Shown piece by piece: positions 42,797 through 51,635 of a DNA stretch of 64,000 bases. The notes under the pieces are model-generated. The model was not told the DNA's origin. It saw nothing but the letters and a program-made list of their open reading frames with translations, and did not search any database. Positions within the stretch are counted from its first letter, which is position 1. Each line of letters begins with the position of its first letter. The position numbers and the translations under genes are program-made. The DNA lies in NCBI GenBank assembly GCA_913056365.1, contig CAJXLT010000006.1, positions 88,186 to 152,185 of the forward strand, written 5' to 3'. Source of the DNA: an uncultured Paenibacillaceae bacterium (GTDB taxonomy: Bacteria; Bacillota; Bacilli; Paenibacillales; K13).

Positions 42797-42858
42797 TATA
42801 AATGCCATGACTGTAGTATGTTATAATATAATATGGAGTTTTTTAGGGTTGGAAATTG
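42797..42858 (+). promoter_or_regulatory. 57-bp promoter repeat, right copy, upstream of the VTC gene
   Basis: The repeat begins TATAAATGCCATGACTGTAG and includes TGTTATAAT, an extended -10 motif that can act without a strong -35. The VTC-domain gene starts about 115 bp further on. The left copy at 21386-21442 follows the first 353-aa gene. Confidence 0.65.
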
Positions 42859-42942
42859 GAAGTAATCCGCTACCTTTATTATCGTTGTACAGAAATAGTT
42901 TAGAGCGGTTAGGTATGATTTTATACAGGTAGGTGGGTACTT

Positions 42943-43662
42943 GTGCAGCATGTGTCTCGAGAAGAACATAAGTATGTGATGACAGTAGAAGCTTATTATC
43001 GGTTGCGGCACCTCATCTCACAAGTGATGGTTCGGGACCGCAATAGTGAACAAAATTCGTATCGTTATAGTAAGGGGACAGGCTACACGATCCGTTCCCT
43101 CTATTTCGATTCCATCGATGATCGGGATTTTCACGAGAAGATTGAAGGGATCGAATTGAGAAGGAAGTGTCGATTGCGCACATATATGCACGATCCAAGT
43201 TTCTGTATGCTCGAGATTAAGAAGAAGCAAGGATATCATCAGAAGAAAACGTCATTTCGACTGACGAGGGAGCAAGGGGAACGGTTGATTCAAGGCGATT
43301 ATGCATTGTTGCTTGAGTTGAACCATCCTTTTTTGCTTGATGTGTATCAGATGATGACACAGCATGTGTACAGGCCTAAGTCCGTTGTGACGTATGAACG
43401 AGATGCTTTCATTGCGAAGGAAAATAAGATTCGGATCACTTTTGATCAGGCGATTCGCGGGTCTGAAAGCAACTTCAATATTTTTGATGAAAACTTAGTG
43501 GAGCATGATTTCATGGATCCATACAATGTTGTGCTTGAAGTGAAATACAATGGATTCTTACTGCAATATATTAAAGATTTATTAATGTCGGTTGAGAAAG
43601 ACCAATTATCGGTAAGTAAGTATTGTTTGAGTCGCAGAATAAGTAAACATTATATTTTTTAG
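42943..43662 (+). CDS. VTC-domain protein (polyphosphate polymerase-like)
   Basis: The 239-residue protein has a VTC/CYTH tunnel-fold pattern: EEHKYVMTVEAYYRLRHLI, IRSLYFDSIDD, the basic-acidic strand RRKCRLRTYM, MLEIKKKQGYHQKKTSF, VTYERDAFI, VVLEVKYNGFL and LSVSKYCLSR. In yeast this domain polymerises ATP phosphate into polyphosphate; bacterial stand-alone members are little studied. GTG 42943 is preceded by AGGTAGGTGGG. It is the first gene of a six-gene run with DUF4956 and CotH, a partner set often seen in Bacillota. Confidence 0.88.
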   Translation: MQHVSREEHKYVMTVEAYYRLRHLISQVMVRDRNSEQNSYRYSKGTGYTIRSLYFDSIDDRDFHEKIEGIELRRKCRLRTYMHDPSFCMLEIKKKQGYHQKKTSFRLTREQGERLIQGDYALLLELNHPFLLDVYQMMTQHVYRPKSVVTYERDAFIAKENKIRITFDQAIRGSESNFNIFDENLVEHDFMDPYNVVLEVKYNGFLLQYIKDLLMSVEKDQLSVSKYCLSRRISKHYIF

Positions 43663-43675
43663 GAGCTAGTTTGTC

Positions 43676-44353
43676 ATGCGTGAAACGATCTATCAATTGT
43701 TTGAACAATCAACGCATTTGAGTGTATCGGAAATTATGATTAACTTTCTGGTAGCTACTGTGCTTGCATTAGCTATTTATATTTCTTATTGGTATACCCA
43801 TGTAGGAACAGCATACAGTCGAAAGTTCAATGTATCGTTAATTACGCTGACGGTATTAACAGCAACGGTGATGACCGTAATAGGGAATAACATTGCGCTT
43901 TCACTTGGTATGGTCGGGGCGCTTTCCATTGTAAGATTTCGTACAGCGATCAAGGACTCTAGAGATACAACGTATATTTTCTGGGCGATTATTGTAGGGA
44001 TTGGTTGTGGCTCTGGCGATTATTTAGTAGCAGCGATCGGAAGTATAGTCGTATTTGTGATTTTGCTGTTCTTGGGGCGAGTCACCAACAACCAACGGCT
44101 GTTACTCATTATTAAGGCGAGACGCTCCGCTGAAATGGATATAGAAGCGACGGTGTTCAAGCGGTTTGACAAACAAGCCTTCTTGCGAGTGAAGAACACT
44201 ACGAATGAAAGCATTGAGTGGATTTATGAGCTGTCACGCAATGGGTATGAGAAAGCAGAGAAGAAACAAAATTCTATCATCGATCTCCTGTATCAATCGG
44301 ATGGAGTTGATTATGTGAATGTGGTTACACAAAGTGATGAAATCAGTGGTTGA
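43676..44353 (+). CDS. DUF4956 membrane protein
   Basis: The 225-residue protein has four membrane segments in the first 130 residues and the family core GMVGALSIVRFRTAIKDSRD (between segments 2 and 3), followed by a cytosolic domain of about 90 residues. The function is unknown. DUF4956 genes regularly lie beside VTC-domain genes, as here (13-bp gap), suggesting that the pair forms a membrane-bound unit. Confidence 0.88.
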   Translation: MRETIYQLFEQSTHLSVSEIMINFLVATVLALAIYISYWYTHVGTAYSRKFNVSLITLTVLTATVMTVIGNNIALSLGMVGALSIVRFRTAIKDSRDTTYIFWAIIVGIGCGSGDYLVAAIGSIVVFVILLFLGRVTNNQRLLLIIKARRSAEMDIEATVFKRFDKQAFLRVKNTTNESIEWIYELSRNGYEKAEKKQNSIIDLLYQSDGVDYVNVVTQSDEISG

Positions 44354-44356
44354 TCG

Positions 44357-45760
44357 ATGAAGTCACGCCTGACATTCATATGCATGATTGTTGGATTGAC
44401 GGTATTTGTGTTTAGCGTTGCGATGTTCGATCGTGGCTCTTACTTCAGCCGGTATCATCAGCATTTGGAATGGGATCGAGATACAAGAACGACTGTGGAT
44501 CTTATTGAGGTTCATACACATTTGCCTGTCGTGATGATGGATACGATGGACGATCCAATTCCGAGCGCCGGTGAAGGTGAAGCCGTGAACTTGTTGACAG
44601 TGCTATCGGGCGATAACGAGCCGTTAACACGAACAGCATTGACGCATATTCGAGGGAATTCTTCGCGCTGGTTCGACAAGAAGTCGTATGCGATTCGACT
44701 AGTAGATGAAGCCGGTAACGATATAGAAACATCTCTGTTAGGTATGGAATCGGATAATAGCTGGGCGCTGCATGGTCCGTATTTGGATCGAAGCTTAATT
44801 CGCAATTATATGGCTTATAACTTAGCTGGTGAGATTATGCCCTATGCACCGGACGTCCGTTTCGTGGAACTGTATAGGGATAAGCAGTATGAAGGGCTTT
44901 ACTTGTTGATGGAGAAAGTGTCCAAGGGTGAAGGAAGGATCCCGCTGTCAACGCCGGAGATGAATAGTGATCAGACCAGTTATATCGTGCTAATCGATCG
45001 TATCGCGAAAATGGTATTTCCGTTACAGGATTTCTTGACGAGCACGTTCAAGGTTTACCCTTCTGGAGTCGAGCTTCTATATCCGACTGACAGCCAATAT
45101 TCCGAAGAGAGAGAGCGCTTTGTACTTCAGGACTTCTCCTATATCTCACATGCGATCTATCAAATCCCTTTCGCACAGAAGCATAATCAGTATCGGGAAT
45201 GGATTGACACGCAAGCTTTTTATGATTACTTCATCATCAATGAGTTGTTTCGGAATATCGATGCAGGGCAGTATTCCACATACTTCTACCGTGATGTAAG
45301 AGGTAAGCTGACACCGGTAGTGTGGGATTTCAACAATGCTCTGGACAACTATCAAGATGAATCGTTCGATGAATCCGGATTTACTTTGACACAACATGTA
45401 TTTTATGAGCGTCTTCTGATGGATCGTGATTTTGTCCGCGGGTTAATTAGACGTTACGATGAACTGCGAGCAGATAGGTTGAGTTCGGAACGACTACGCC
45501 AATACATTGATGAGACGGTCGCATTCTTAGACGATGCGATTGTTAGAAACAATACGCGGTGGGCGCAAGCTTATGATCTGAACGCCTATGATCCCTATAA
45601 TTACTTGCATCCGATAGAGCGGAATGTGACGGATTATGATGCTGCTGTCGATCAGATGAAGCAATTCCTGCTTAAACGAGGGGAATGGCTGGATGACTAT
45701 ATTGACACACTGTATCAGTATAGTCATCCGTCCAGACACGGTCATGAGTCAATCAAGTAG
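44357..45760 (+). CDS. CotH-family protein kinase, secreted or membrane-anchored
   Basis: The 467-residue protein has an N-terminal membrane/signal segment (residues 5-22) and a CotH domain: TALTHIRGNSSRWFDKKSYA, ALHGPYLDRSLIRNYMAYNL, YEGLYLLMEKV (candidate nucleotide-binding Lys), FRNIDAGQYSTYFYRD and VVWDFNNALDN with D324-F-N, the metal-binding counterpart of DFG. CotH proteins are atypical kinases that phosphorylate spore coat proteins. Here the gene belongs to a surface-polymer-like operon, so the target may be an extracellular protein. It starts 3 bp after the DUF4956 gene. Confidence 0.9.
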   Translation: MKSRLTFICMIVGLTVFVFSVAMFDRGSYFSRYHQHLEWDRDTRTTVDLIEVHTHLPVVMMDTMDDPIPSAGEGEAVNLLTVLSGDNEPLTRTALTHIRGNSSRWFDKKSYAIRLVDEAGNDIETSLLGMESDNSWALHGPYLDRSLIRNYMAYNLAGEIMPYAPDVRFVELYRDKQYEGLYLLMEKVSKGEGRIPLSTPEMNSDQTSYIVLIDRIAKMVFPLQDFLTSTFKVYPSGVELLYPTDSQYSEERERFVLQDFSYISHAIYQIPFAQKHNQYREWIDTQAFYDYFIINELFRNIDAGQYSTYFYRDVRGKLTPVVWDFNNALDNYQDESFDESGFTLTQHVFYERLLMDRDFVRGLIRRYDELRADRLSSERLRQYIDETVAFLDDAIVRNNTRWAQAYDLNAYDPYNYLHPIERNVTDYDAAVDQMKQFLLKRGEWLDDYIDTLYQYSHPSRHGHESIK

Positions 45761-45791
45761 TTAACGAGATTGGAATAAAAGGTTGAGTGTA

Positions 45792-47870
45792 ATGAAACGA
45801 TTTTTGATCTTCATGCTGTTCGTATATTTTTTTGTTGCTGCAGCGTATTATTTGTACTATATAGAAGGCTACTATATTCCTTTTCGTTCAGATGCGCCGA
45901 TCTCGATTCCTTTCTATGCAGATGAGCATGCGATCTATGTGCAACACGATGAGGAAGCGAAGCCGATTGAGATCAAGGGTGTCGAGGTGGACAGCTCTCT
46001 AGGTCCCTTGCGAGGGACTGATTTTCCGATAGACGAAGGGCAGTGGCAGCAATGGTTTCAGTCTATTCACCAGATGGGTGCGAATACGATTTATGTTACT
46101 ACTGTCATGAACGATACTTTCTACAATGCATTGTACCGCTATAATCAAGATCGAGCTCAGCCGTTATATGTCATACAAGGGATGGGGGTTGCCAGAGACG
46201 ACCTTGCCACAAGCCGTGAGATCAATCAATTAACTTTCTTCGAATCACTGAAAGAAGATGGCAAGGATTTGATTGACATTATCCACGGACGCAAGACACA
46301 GCTGTTAAGTGCGCATAAAGGCTCGGTATTTTACCGCAATGACGTGTCTGAGTGGGTCATTGGGTTTGTGATTGGCGGGGAACAGAATCAAGATTTGATC
46401 GCATATATCGACCATGCCGGCGATGTCGGCGAAGCCTACTCCGGAACCTATGTGACTACATCACCTGAAGCGACAAATTTCGAGATACTTATGGCGCAAT
46501 TGATTGACTATATGGTAGGTTACGAGTCTGGCAAATACCAGACGCAACGATTAATTTCTGTTAACAGCTCGTATAATATGGACCCTTTCCGTTATAAGGA
46601 GCATTATGCCTATCAGCTTGGCAAGATGAATTCATTCAATGTAGAACATATTACACCTACACCCGAGATGAAATCAGGGCTGTTCGTCAGCTACTCCTAT
46701 GAACAGTTGAATCATGATTTGCTTCCGATGATTGATGATGAACGGACACAACATGCTGATGTATCGAGCTATCTCGATTTATTGAATCTCGTTCATCAAC
46801 GACCGATTGTATTCATGAGTGTCGGACATCCGAGCACCTATCATGTAACAGATACAAGTCAATCTGAAGCGCTTCTTGCAGCTTTGCAGAAGATTGAAGA
46901 CAGTGGGATGAATGGTGCGGTAATACGCACATGGCAGGACGTGTGGGATCGCCGCAGTGTAGAAACCTCTTATGCAGTCGATCTGCAACAGATTAGTGAG
47001 TGGCAGGACCTGCTGACTGCGACACAGCATTTCGGACTGCTCGGATTCCTGCCTTATCGTGACGGTGTGATTATGGAAGTTGATGGTCATCGAGACGATT
47101 GGAAGGATGTTGCCGCTGCGTATCGAACTGATACAGAGTCGGTGTATGTGACTCGAGATCATGCTTATGTATATATATGGATGCAGAGTCCACAGATTAC
47201 AGAGGACGGAGATGTCTATATTGGACTGGATCTTCATCCGAAATTAGGGAACGATACGCCGCTGCCGTTCGGATTGACATTCGATAGACAAGTCGATTTT
47301 GTTATTCATGCTAATGCAAGTGAAGGCGCACTCGTGTACGTGCAAGATCGATACCAGAGTATCCGACCAAGATTCTTAGAATGGGTCACAGGTAAGAATC
47401 CTTATGTGGATTACCCGGATGAATCCTCTGCTCAGTTCGAACCGGTGCAACGATTACACAACGATCATGTGCTGTTAACTGAAGAGGATATGGCAGAGAA
47501 TAGGGGGAGGACATCTACGTATTCCTTCGTAGACATGAAGCCGCTGACGCCTTACGAAGAAGCCTCCGATTATCCATCGGCGGATGTGTTCCTCGCTGAA
47601 GGCCGACTGGAACTGCGTTTGCCGTATCAGCTGTTGAATATTTATGACCCGTTATCCTTTACGATACATGATGATTACTACAGTAACTATGGTGTTGAAC
47701 CATTACGTATCGATCATTTCTATTTGCAAGTTGGAACGGAACACAACATAACAACGGACAGCATTCAGATTAAGGTGCACGAACTTGAACGTTTACAACG
47801 GTATAAGCAGTATTTGAAGCCAGCTTATGATGAGGTACAACGTTACTGGAATGGAGCTGTTGCGATGTGA
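45792..47870 (+). CDS. Large membrane-anchored TIM-barrel-like exoprotein
   Basis: The 692-residue protein has one N-terminal membrane segment (residues 4-23). A barrel-like domain follows: IEIKGVEVDSSLGPLRGTDF, WFQSIHQMGANTIYVTTVMN, FYNALYRYNQ, LYVIQGMGVARDD and VIGFVIGGEQ. The second half is beta-rich with VYVTRDHAYVYIWMQSP. The pattern matches GH2-like barrel proteins seen next to membrane glycosyltransferases in Gram-positives. The catalytic residues are not obvious. It probably trims or binds a surface glycan. ATG 45792 follows AAAGG; TTG 45783 is less likely. Confidence 0.72.
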   Translation: MKRFLIFMLFVYFFVAAAYYLYYIEGYYIPFRSDAPISIPFYADEHAIYVQHDEEAKPIEIKGVEVDSSLGPLRGTDFPIDEGQWQQWFQSIHQMGANTIYVTTVMNDTFYNALYRYNQDRAQPLYVIQGMGVARDDLATSREINQLTFFESLKEDGKDLIDIIHGRKTQLLSAHKGSVFYRNDVSEWVIGFVIGGEQNQDLIAYIDHAGDVGEAYSGTYVTTSPEATNFEILMAQLIDYMVGYESGKYQTQRLISVNSSYNMDPFRYKEHYAYQLGKMNSFNVEHITPTPEMKSGLFVSYSYEQLNHDLLPMIDDERTQHADVSSYLDLLNLVHQRPIVFMSVGHPSTYHVTDTSQSEALLAALQKIEDSGMNGAVIRTWQDVWDRRSVETSYAVDLQQISEWQDLLTATQHFGLLGFLPYRDGVIMEVDGHRDDWKDVAAAYRTDTESVYVTRDHAYVYIWMQSPQITEDGDVYIGLDLHPKLGNDTPLPFGLTFDRQVDFVIHANASEGALVYVQDRYQSIRPRFLEWVTGKNPYVDYPDESSAQFEPVQRLHNDHVLLTEEDMAENRGRTSTYSFVDMKPLTPYEEASDYPSADVFLAEGRLELRLPYQLLNIYDPLSFTIHDDYYSNYGVEPLRIDHFYLQVGTEHNITTDSIQIKVHELERLQRYKQYLKPAYDEVQRYWNGAVAM

Positions 47871-48943
47871 TCATGATGATTACTTATGTGTACTTTACAA
47901 TATGCTTGTTAATTATCATATACACGCTCAGCTTCTTCATGTACCACAAATATCATCATTCCATTCAAGACCGCACTATTCGACGCTTTATAAGGATCGT
48001 CCACAATCAGCTCACACATATGGATAAGAAAGGTTATATCAACAGGTCGCACCGTATCCTTCTTATACACAGACTGAAGAAAGTACATCTCATAATCGCA
48101 TTTGAGAAAGCGTTGGAACGGATTGAGGATGGAGAAGATCAGATTCAGCTGCCATCTTACTTACTGCAACTTGAACCCGTTATGATTGTTGTTGCTACCC
48201 ATTTTCGAAAAAAAGATATGATAGAAAAAGCGTTCATCGCCAAATTTATTGCGAAATATTCGAACGGTCAGTGGAAAGCTCCTGAATTGTACCGAACGCT
48301 TATTGAATATTTAAGTCATTCATCAGTCTATGTACGAGAGAATGTGCTGTCAGCTACTTACCGTCAACCGGATATCGGTTGGATCGTGAAGGCATTTCGT
48401 CATATTACAGAACATCACTTGTCTCACAATCCGAAGCTAGTTCAGGACGGCTTGGCAAGTTACCCTTCGGATAAAGAAGCTCTGGCGGATACGTTGTGGC
48501 GGCAACGTGGTCACTTTCATTCCTCTATCGTAGTTGGCATTATAGGGTTTATCACAATGCAATCGAATCAATATCAGGATGAGTTCCTGCATGCTCTGCA
48601 GCATGAGAAGATGGACTTGGAGCTTAAACTGCGGTTGATTCGCTATTACAAGCGTCATCCGTGTCCAGAAGCTGAAGCATTGCTCTTATCCTATGCGTCT
48701 GATTCAGAGGATGCCGTGCGAATTGTGGCGGTCCATGTGCTAGGCAGCTATCGATCGAAGCGTGTCCTATCCGTATTGAAGAGGGCTCTGTTGGACCATA
48801 ATTGGTATGTGAGACGTAATGCAAGTCAGTCACTGCTAGCCATCGATGCGACAGCAAGCGATCTCTCGGATGTGTTGTCAGGTCATGATCAATTCGCTAA
48901 GGATATGCTTAGTTACTATTATCAGCTGGAAGGGAACGTATAG
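47867..48943 (+). CDS. Membrane-anchored HEAT-repeat protein
   Basis: The 358-residue protein starts with a membrane segment (about residues 3-27) followed by helical repeats. The clearest HEAT repeats are ALLLSYASDSEDAVRIVAVH and DHNWYVRRNASQSLLAID near the C-terminus. Such domains are protein-binding scaffolds. The GTG start at 47867 overlaps the previous stop; ATGs at 47873 and 47876 follow in frame. It probably tethers the glycosyltransferase encoded next, or the kinase, at the membrane. Confidence 0.8.
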   Translation: MIMMITYVYFTICLLIIIYTLSFFMYHKYHHSIQDRTIRRFIRIVHNQLTHMDKKGYINRSHRILLIHRLKKVHLIIAFEKALERIEDGEDQIQLPSYLLQLEPVMIVVATHFRKKDMIEKAFIAKFIAKYSNGQWKAPELYRTLIEYLSHSSVYVRENVLSATYRQPDIGWIVKAFRHITEHHLSHNPKLVQDGLASYPSDKEALADTLWRQRGHFHSSIVVGIIGFITMQSNQYQDEFLHALQHEKMDLELKLRLIRYYKRHPCPEAEALLLSYASDSEDAVRIVAVHVLGSYRSKRVLSVLKRALLDHNWYVRRNASQSLLAIDATASDLSDVLSGHDQFAKDMLSYYYQLEGNV

Positions 48944-48945
48944 GC

Positions 48946-50364
48946 ATGAATGCAGTAGTAGAAAGCTTCTTGGGGATGATAGCCCTATTATTCATCAGCT
49001 ATATGTTGCTATATACGACATACTTGTTGCTGTCGGTCATGTTCGGTTCCGTTAGCTTATATGAACAAGACAGGAAGAACAAATTAAACAATGAGCTCAA
49101 GCATCCCTATTATGTACCCGTATCTATTATCGTGCCAGCACATAATGAATGTGTCGTCATCGTCGACACGATTACGAATTTATTACATCTCAAATACAAA
49201 CTGTATGAAATCATAATCGTAGATGATGGTTCTACAGATGGGACTTCGGACGAATTGTTGGCCAATTTTCCTCTTAAGCTGAGTAATCGTCCGATCCATC
49301 GCAAGTTAGATTGTAAACAAAAAGAGGCTATGTACGAAGGAATAGTGAATAACGTACATATGACATTGGTGAAGAAGGCGAATGGCGGGAAAAGCGATGC
49401 GTTAAACATGGGTATTAACCTATCGAATTACCCATACTTTGTAACCTGTGATGCGGACTCGTTGCTGCAAGAAGATGCATTGGAGAAAATCATTCAGCCC
49501 GTATTTGAAGATGAGCAAACGGTTGCAGTCGGTGGCATGATTCGAATCGGACAATGCGTGAAGATGATCCGAGGTAAAGTACAATCTTACCATATGCCAT
49601 GGCAACCGATTATAGGGATGCAGGTAGTAGAATATGATCGTTCGTTTCTCGCCTCTCGTATTTTGTTCGATCAATTTAATGGCAATCTCATTATTTCCGG
49701 AGCTTTCGGCTTGTTCAAGAAGGATATTGTCATTGCGATTGGCGGCTACAGGTCAGACATCATCGGAGAAGATATGGAGCTTGTCATGCGGCTGCATACG
49801 TTTATATTGAATAATAATTATGCTTTTAAAATTCGTTACCAAACCGAGGCGGTCTGTTGGAGTCAAGCTCCAGAATCGGTGAAAGATGTGATTCAACAAA
49901 GAAGGCGCTGGTATCTCGGACTGTTTCAATCCTTAGTAAGATACCCTGCATTGTTTTCGCGGTTTAAGTACAAGCCTGTAAGCTTTATATCGTATCTGTT
50001 TTATATTTTCTTTGAACTGTTAGGGCCTTTTATTGAAATTTTCGGTCTCCTTACGATTGTGCTGGCTTATTTTTATAATTTGTTGAACGTTACCTTCATG
50101 ATTGAGTTATTTGTCATTTACACTGGTTTCGGTATCTTAATTTCATTGACAGCATTTCTGCAGCGTGTTTACACGCAGGGGTTGAAGCTGTATGTTCTTG
50201 ATATTATGAAAGCAATAACGATGGTCATCATTGAAAATGTCATTTACCGTTATTTTCTTTCTATTGTGCGTGTCACTTCGTTCATCCAATACAAGAAAAA
50301 TCGAAAAGTGTGGGGGGATATCAAAAGGCATAGCCGTAATGATCATTCAGATTTGCCAATGTAA
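48946..50364 (+). CDS. Processive GT2-family membrane glycosyltransferase
   Basis: The 472-residue protein has an N-terminal membrane segment, a cytosolic GT2 domain and three to four C-terminal membrane segments. Motifs: VPVSIIVPAHNE, IVDDGSTDGT, TCDADSLL, GEDMELVMRL and QRRRW (the QxxRW of processive synthases). These fit PgaC/hyaluronan-synthase-like enzymes that make and translocate a polysaccharide. It begins 2 bp after the HEAT gene and ends the operon, giving it a likely polymer product for this surface module. Confidence 0.92.
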   Translation: MNAVVESFLGMIALLFISYMLLYTTYLLLSVMFGSVSLYEQDRKNKLNNELKHPYYVPVSIIVPAHNECVVIVDTITNLLHLKYKLYEIIIVDDGSTDGTSDELLANFPLKLSNRPIHRKLDCKQKEAMYEGIVNNVHMTLVKKANGGKSDALNMGINLSNYPYFVTCDADSLLQEDALEKIIQPVFEDEQTVAVGGMIRIGQCVKMIRGKVQSYHMPWQPIIGMQVVEYDRSFLASRILFDQFNGNLIISGAFGLFKKDIVIAIGGYRSDIIGEDMELVMRLHTFILNNNYAFKIRYQTEAVCWSQAPESVKDVIQQRRRWYLGLFQSLVRYPALFSRFKYKPVSFISYLFYIFFELLGPFIEIFGLLTIVLAYFYNLLNVTFMIELFVIYTGFGILISLTAFLQRVYTQGLKLYVLDIMKAITMVIIENVIYRYFLSIVRVTSFIQYKKNRKVWGDIKRHSRNDHSDLPM

Positions 50365-50469
50365 TGGAGATCCAAAAATTGAAAAAATATCTCTTCTCCT
50401 AGTTTTGTCAATTGGGCTATGCTAAGACGTTGGATGGCACAATGTAACGATCGGGGGAACTATTTATTG

Positions 50470-51531
50470 ATGACAAGTGCAAAAAAACTACCTTTGGCGG
50501 AGCCGCGTATTTACGCTTACTCTTCGCATGCGACTGCTCTGTCTATCATGTCCATTGACGAAGATTACTTGCCTTGGTTCCATAGTAACTATATACAGCT
50601 TTGCGGGCTGAAGGACTACAGGGTGACGGTTGATTTGCCGCTGGATTTCTATATGGGTCCGCGTAAAGATTCCAACTACTATGTAAATACGAACTGGTTA
50701 ACATTCCTCAGTACGGAGAGACAGTTAGTTGAACGTACTTGCGGAGATATTATTAAGTATGTCGTTGCATGTATCGACCAGAATGATTATGTAGCTTTAC
50801 ATTTGGACGAGTTCTATATGGAAGATCGGTGGGCTTATAACAGCAGAAAGTGGGACCATGAAAATCTAATCTTCGGCTACGACCTGGAGAGGCGAATTTT
50901 CCACATCATTGGATTCAAGGGAATCAATCGGAAGTTCGAAGCTTCTGAAATCAGCTTTGACGTATTCCAACAAGCCTATGATCAGTGCGATGACCGGGAT
51001 CTTAACGACTGGAGAAGTCAAATTTTTTTGATTCGCAAAGTTCCCTCAGAAATCGGACCGTTCAAAGGGAAATATGAGTTTGATCTTGACTTGGTGATTC
51101 ATACTATGGAGGAGTATCTGGCATCCAGAGATGCCACTAAGAAATTTAGTATGTTCCATAATAGCCTGGACCATTTGGTTTTTGGATTGGAAGTTTACGA
51201 TTCGATGAGAACGAACTTGCCCAACTTCTGGTTTGACTATAGACCGATGCATGTGCTGCTGGAGCATAAAAGCTGCATGGTGGAGCGAATCCAATATTTG
51301 AAGGACAACGGGTATTTGGCTGAAGATCCGTGTACGTATTTCCATGAATCTTATAGGAAGATGGTTCGCACTTGCATGGTGATGAGGAGTACGCAGTTAA
51401 GGTACATCGCTTCGAAGGATCGAGAGAAGGACAGTCACCTGCTTGATAAAATCATAACAGAGCTGGACCAGCTCGCAGCGTTCGAGCAAGAAGTACTGGA
51501 GCGAATGCTCGTTGCTTTGAAGCAATCGTAG
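50470..51531 (+). CDS. Unrecognised 353-aa protein (BtrH-like pattern), copy 2
   Basis: The product is the same length as that of 20322-21383 and about 80% identical by eye, with all landmarks kept: PLAEPRIYAYSSHATALSIM, VALHLDEFYMEDRW, HENLIFGYDLERRIFHIIGF and KDREKDSHLLDKIITELDQL. Conservation after duplication argues that both are functional. The start is ATG 50470 to match copy 1; the frame opens at 50419. A terminator follows 40 bp downstream. Function unknown; a papain-like fold is a guess. Confidence 0.75.
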   Translation: MTSAKKLPLAEPRIYAYSSHATALSIMSIDEDYLPWFHSNYIQLCGLKDYRVTVDLPLDFYMGPRKDSNYYVNTNWLTFLSTERQLVERTCGDIIKYVVACIDQNDYVALHLDEFYMEDRWAYNSRKWDHENLIFGYDLERRIFHIIGFKGINRKFEASEISFDVFQQAYDQCDDRDLNDWRSQIFLIRKVPSEIGPFKGKYEFDLDLVIHTMEEYLASRDATKKFSMFHNSLDHLVFGLEVYDSMRTNLPNFWFDYRPMHVLLEHKSCMVERIQYLKDNGYLAEDPCTYFHESYRKMVRTCMVMRSTQLRYIASKDREKDSHLLDKIITELDQLAAFEQEVLERMLVALKQS

Positions 51532-51571
51532 TAGTCGATATATTAAGATGATTGGATCATGGGAATGGAGT

Positions 51572-51599
51572 GGGGACGCATGTTGTGTCCCCGCTTTTT
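51572..51599 (+). terminator. Terminator after copy 2 of the 353-aa gene
   Basis: GGGGACGCA (51572-51580) pairs with TGTGTCCCC (51584-51592) with one G-U, followed by GCTTTTT. It separates the surface module from the convergent polymerase-like gene. Confidence 0.85.
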
Positions 51600-51635
51600 G
51601 AATGCACCACGCATGACAGTATTCGAGGAAATGAT

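Noticed and set aside
21386..42858. Integrative element with integrase or transposase
   Set aside because: No integrase, recombinase, transposase or tRNA attachment gene was found within or beside the repeats.
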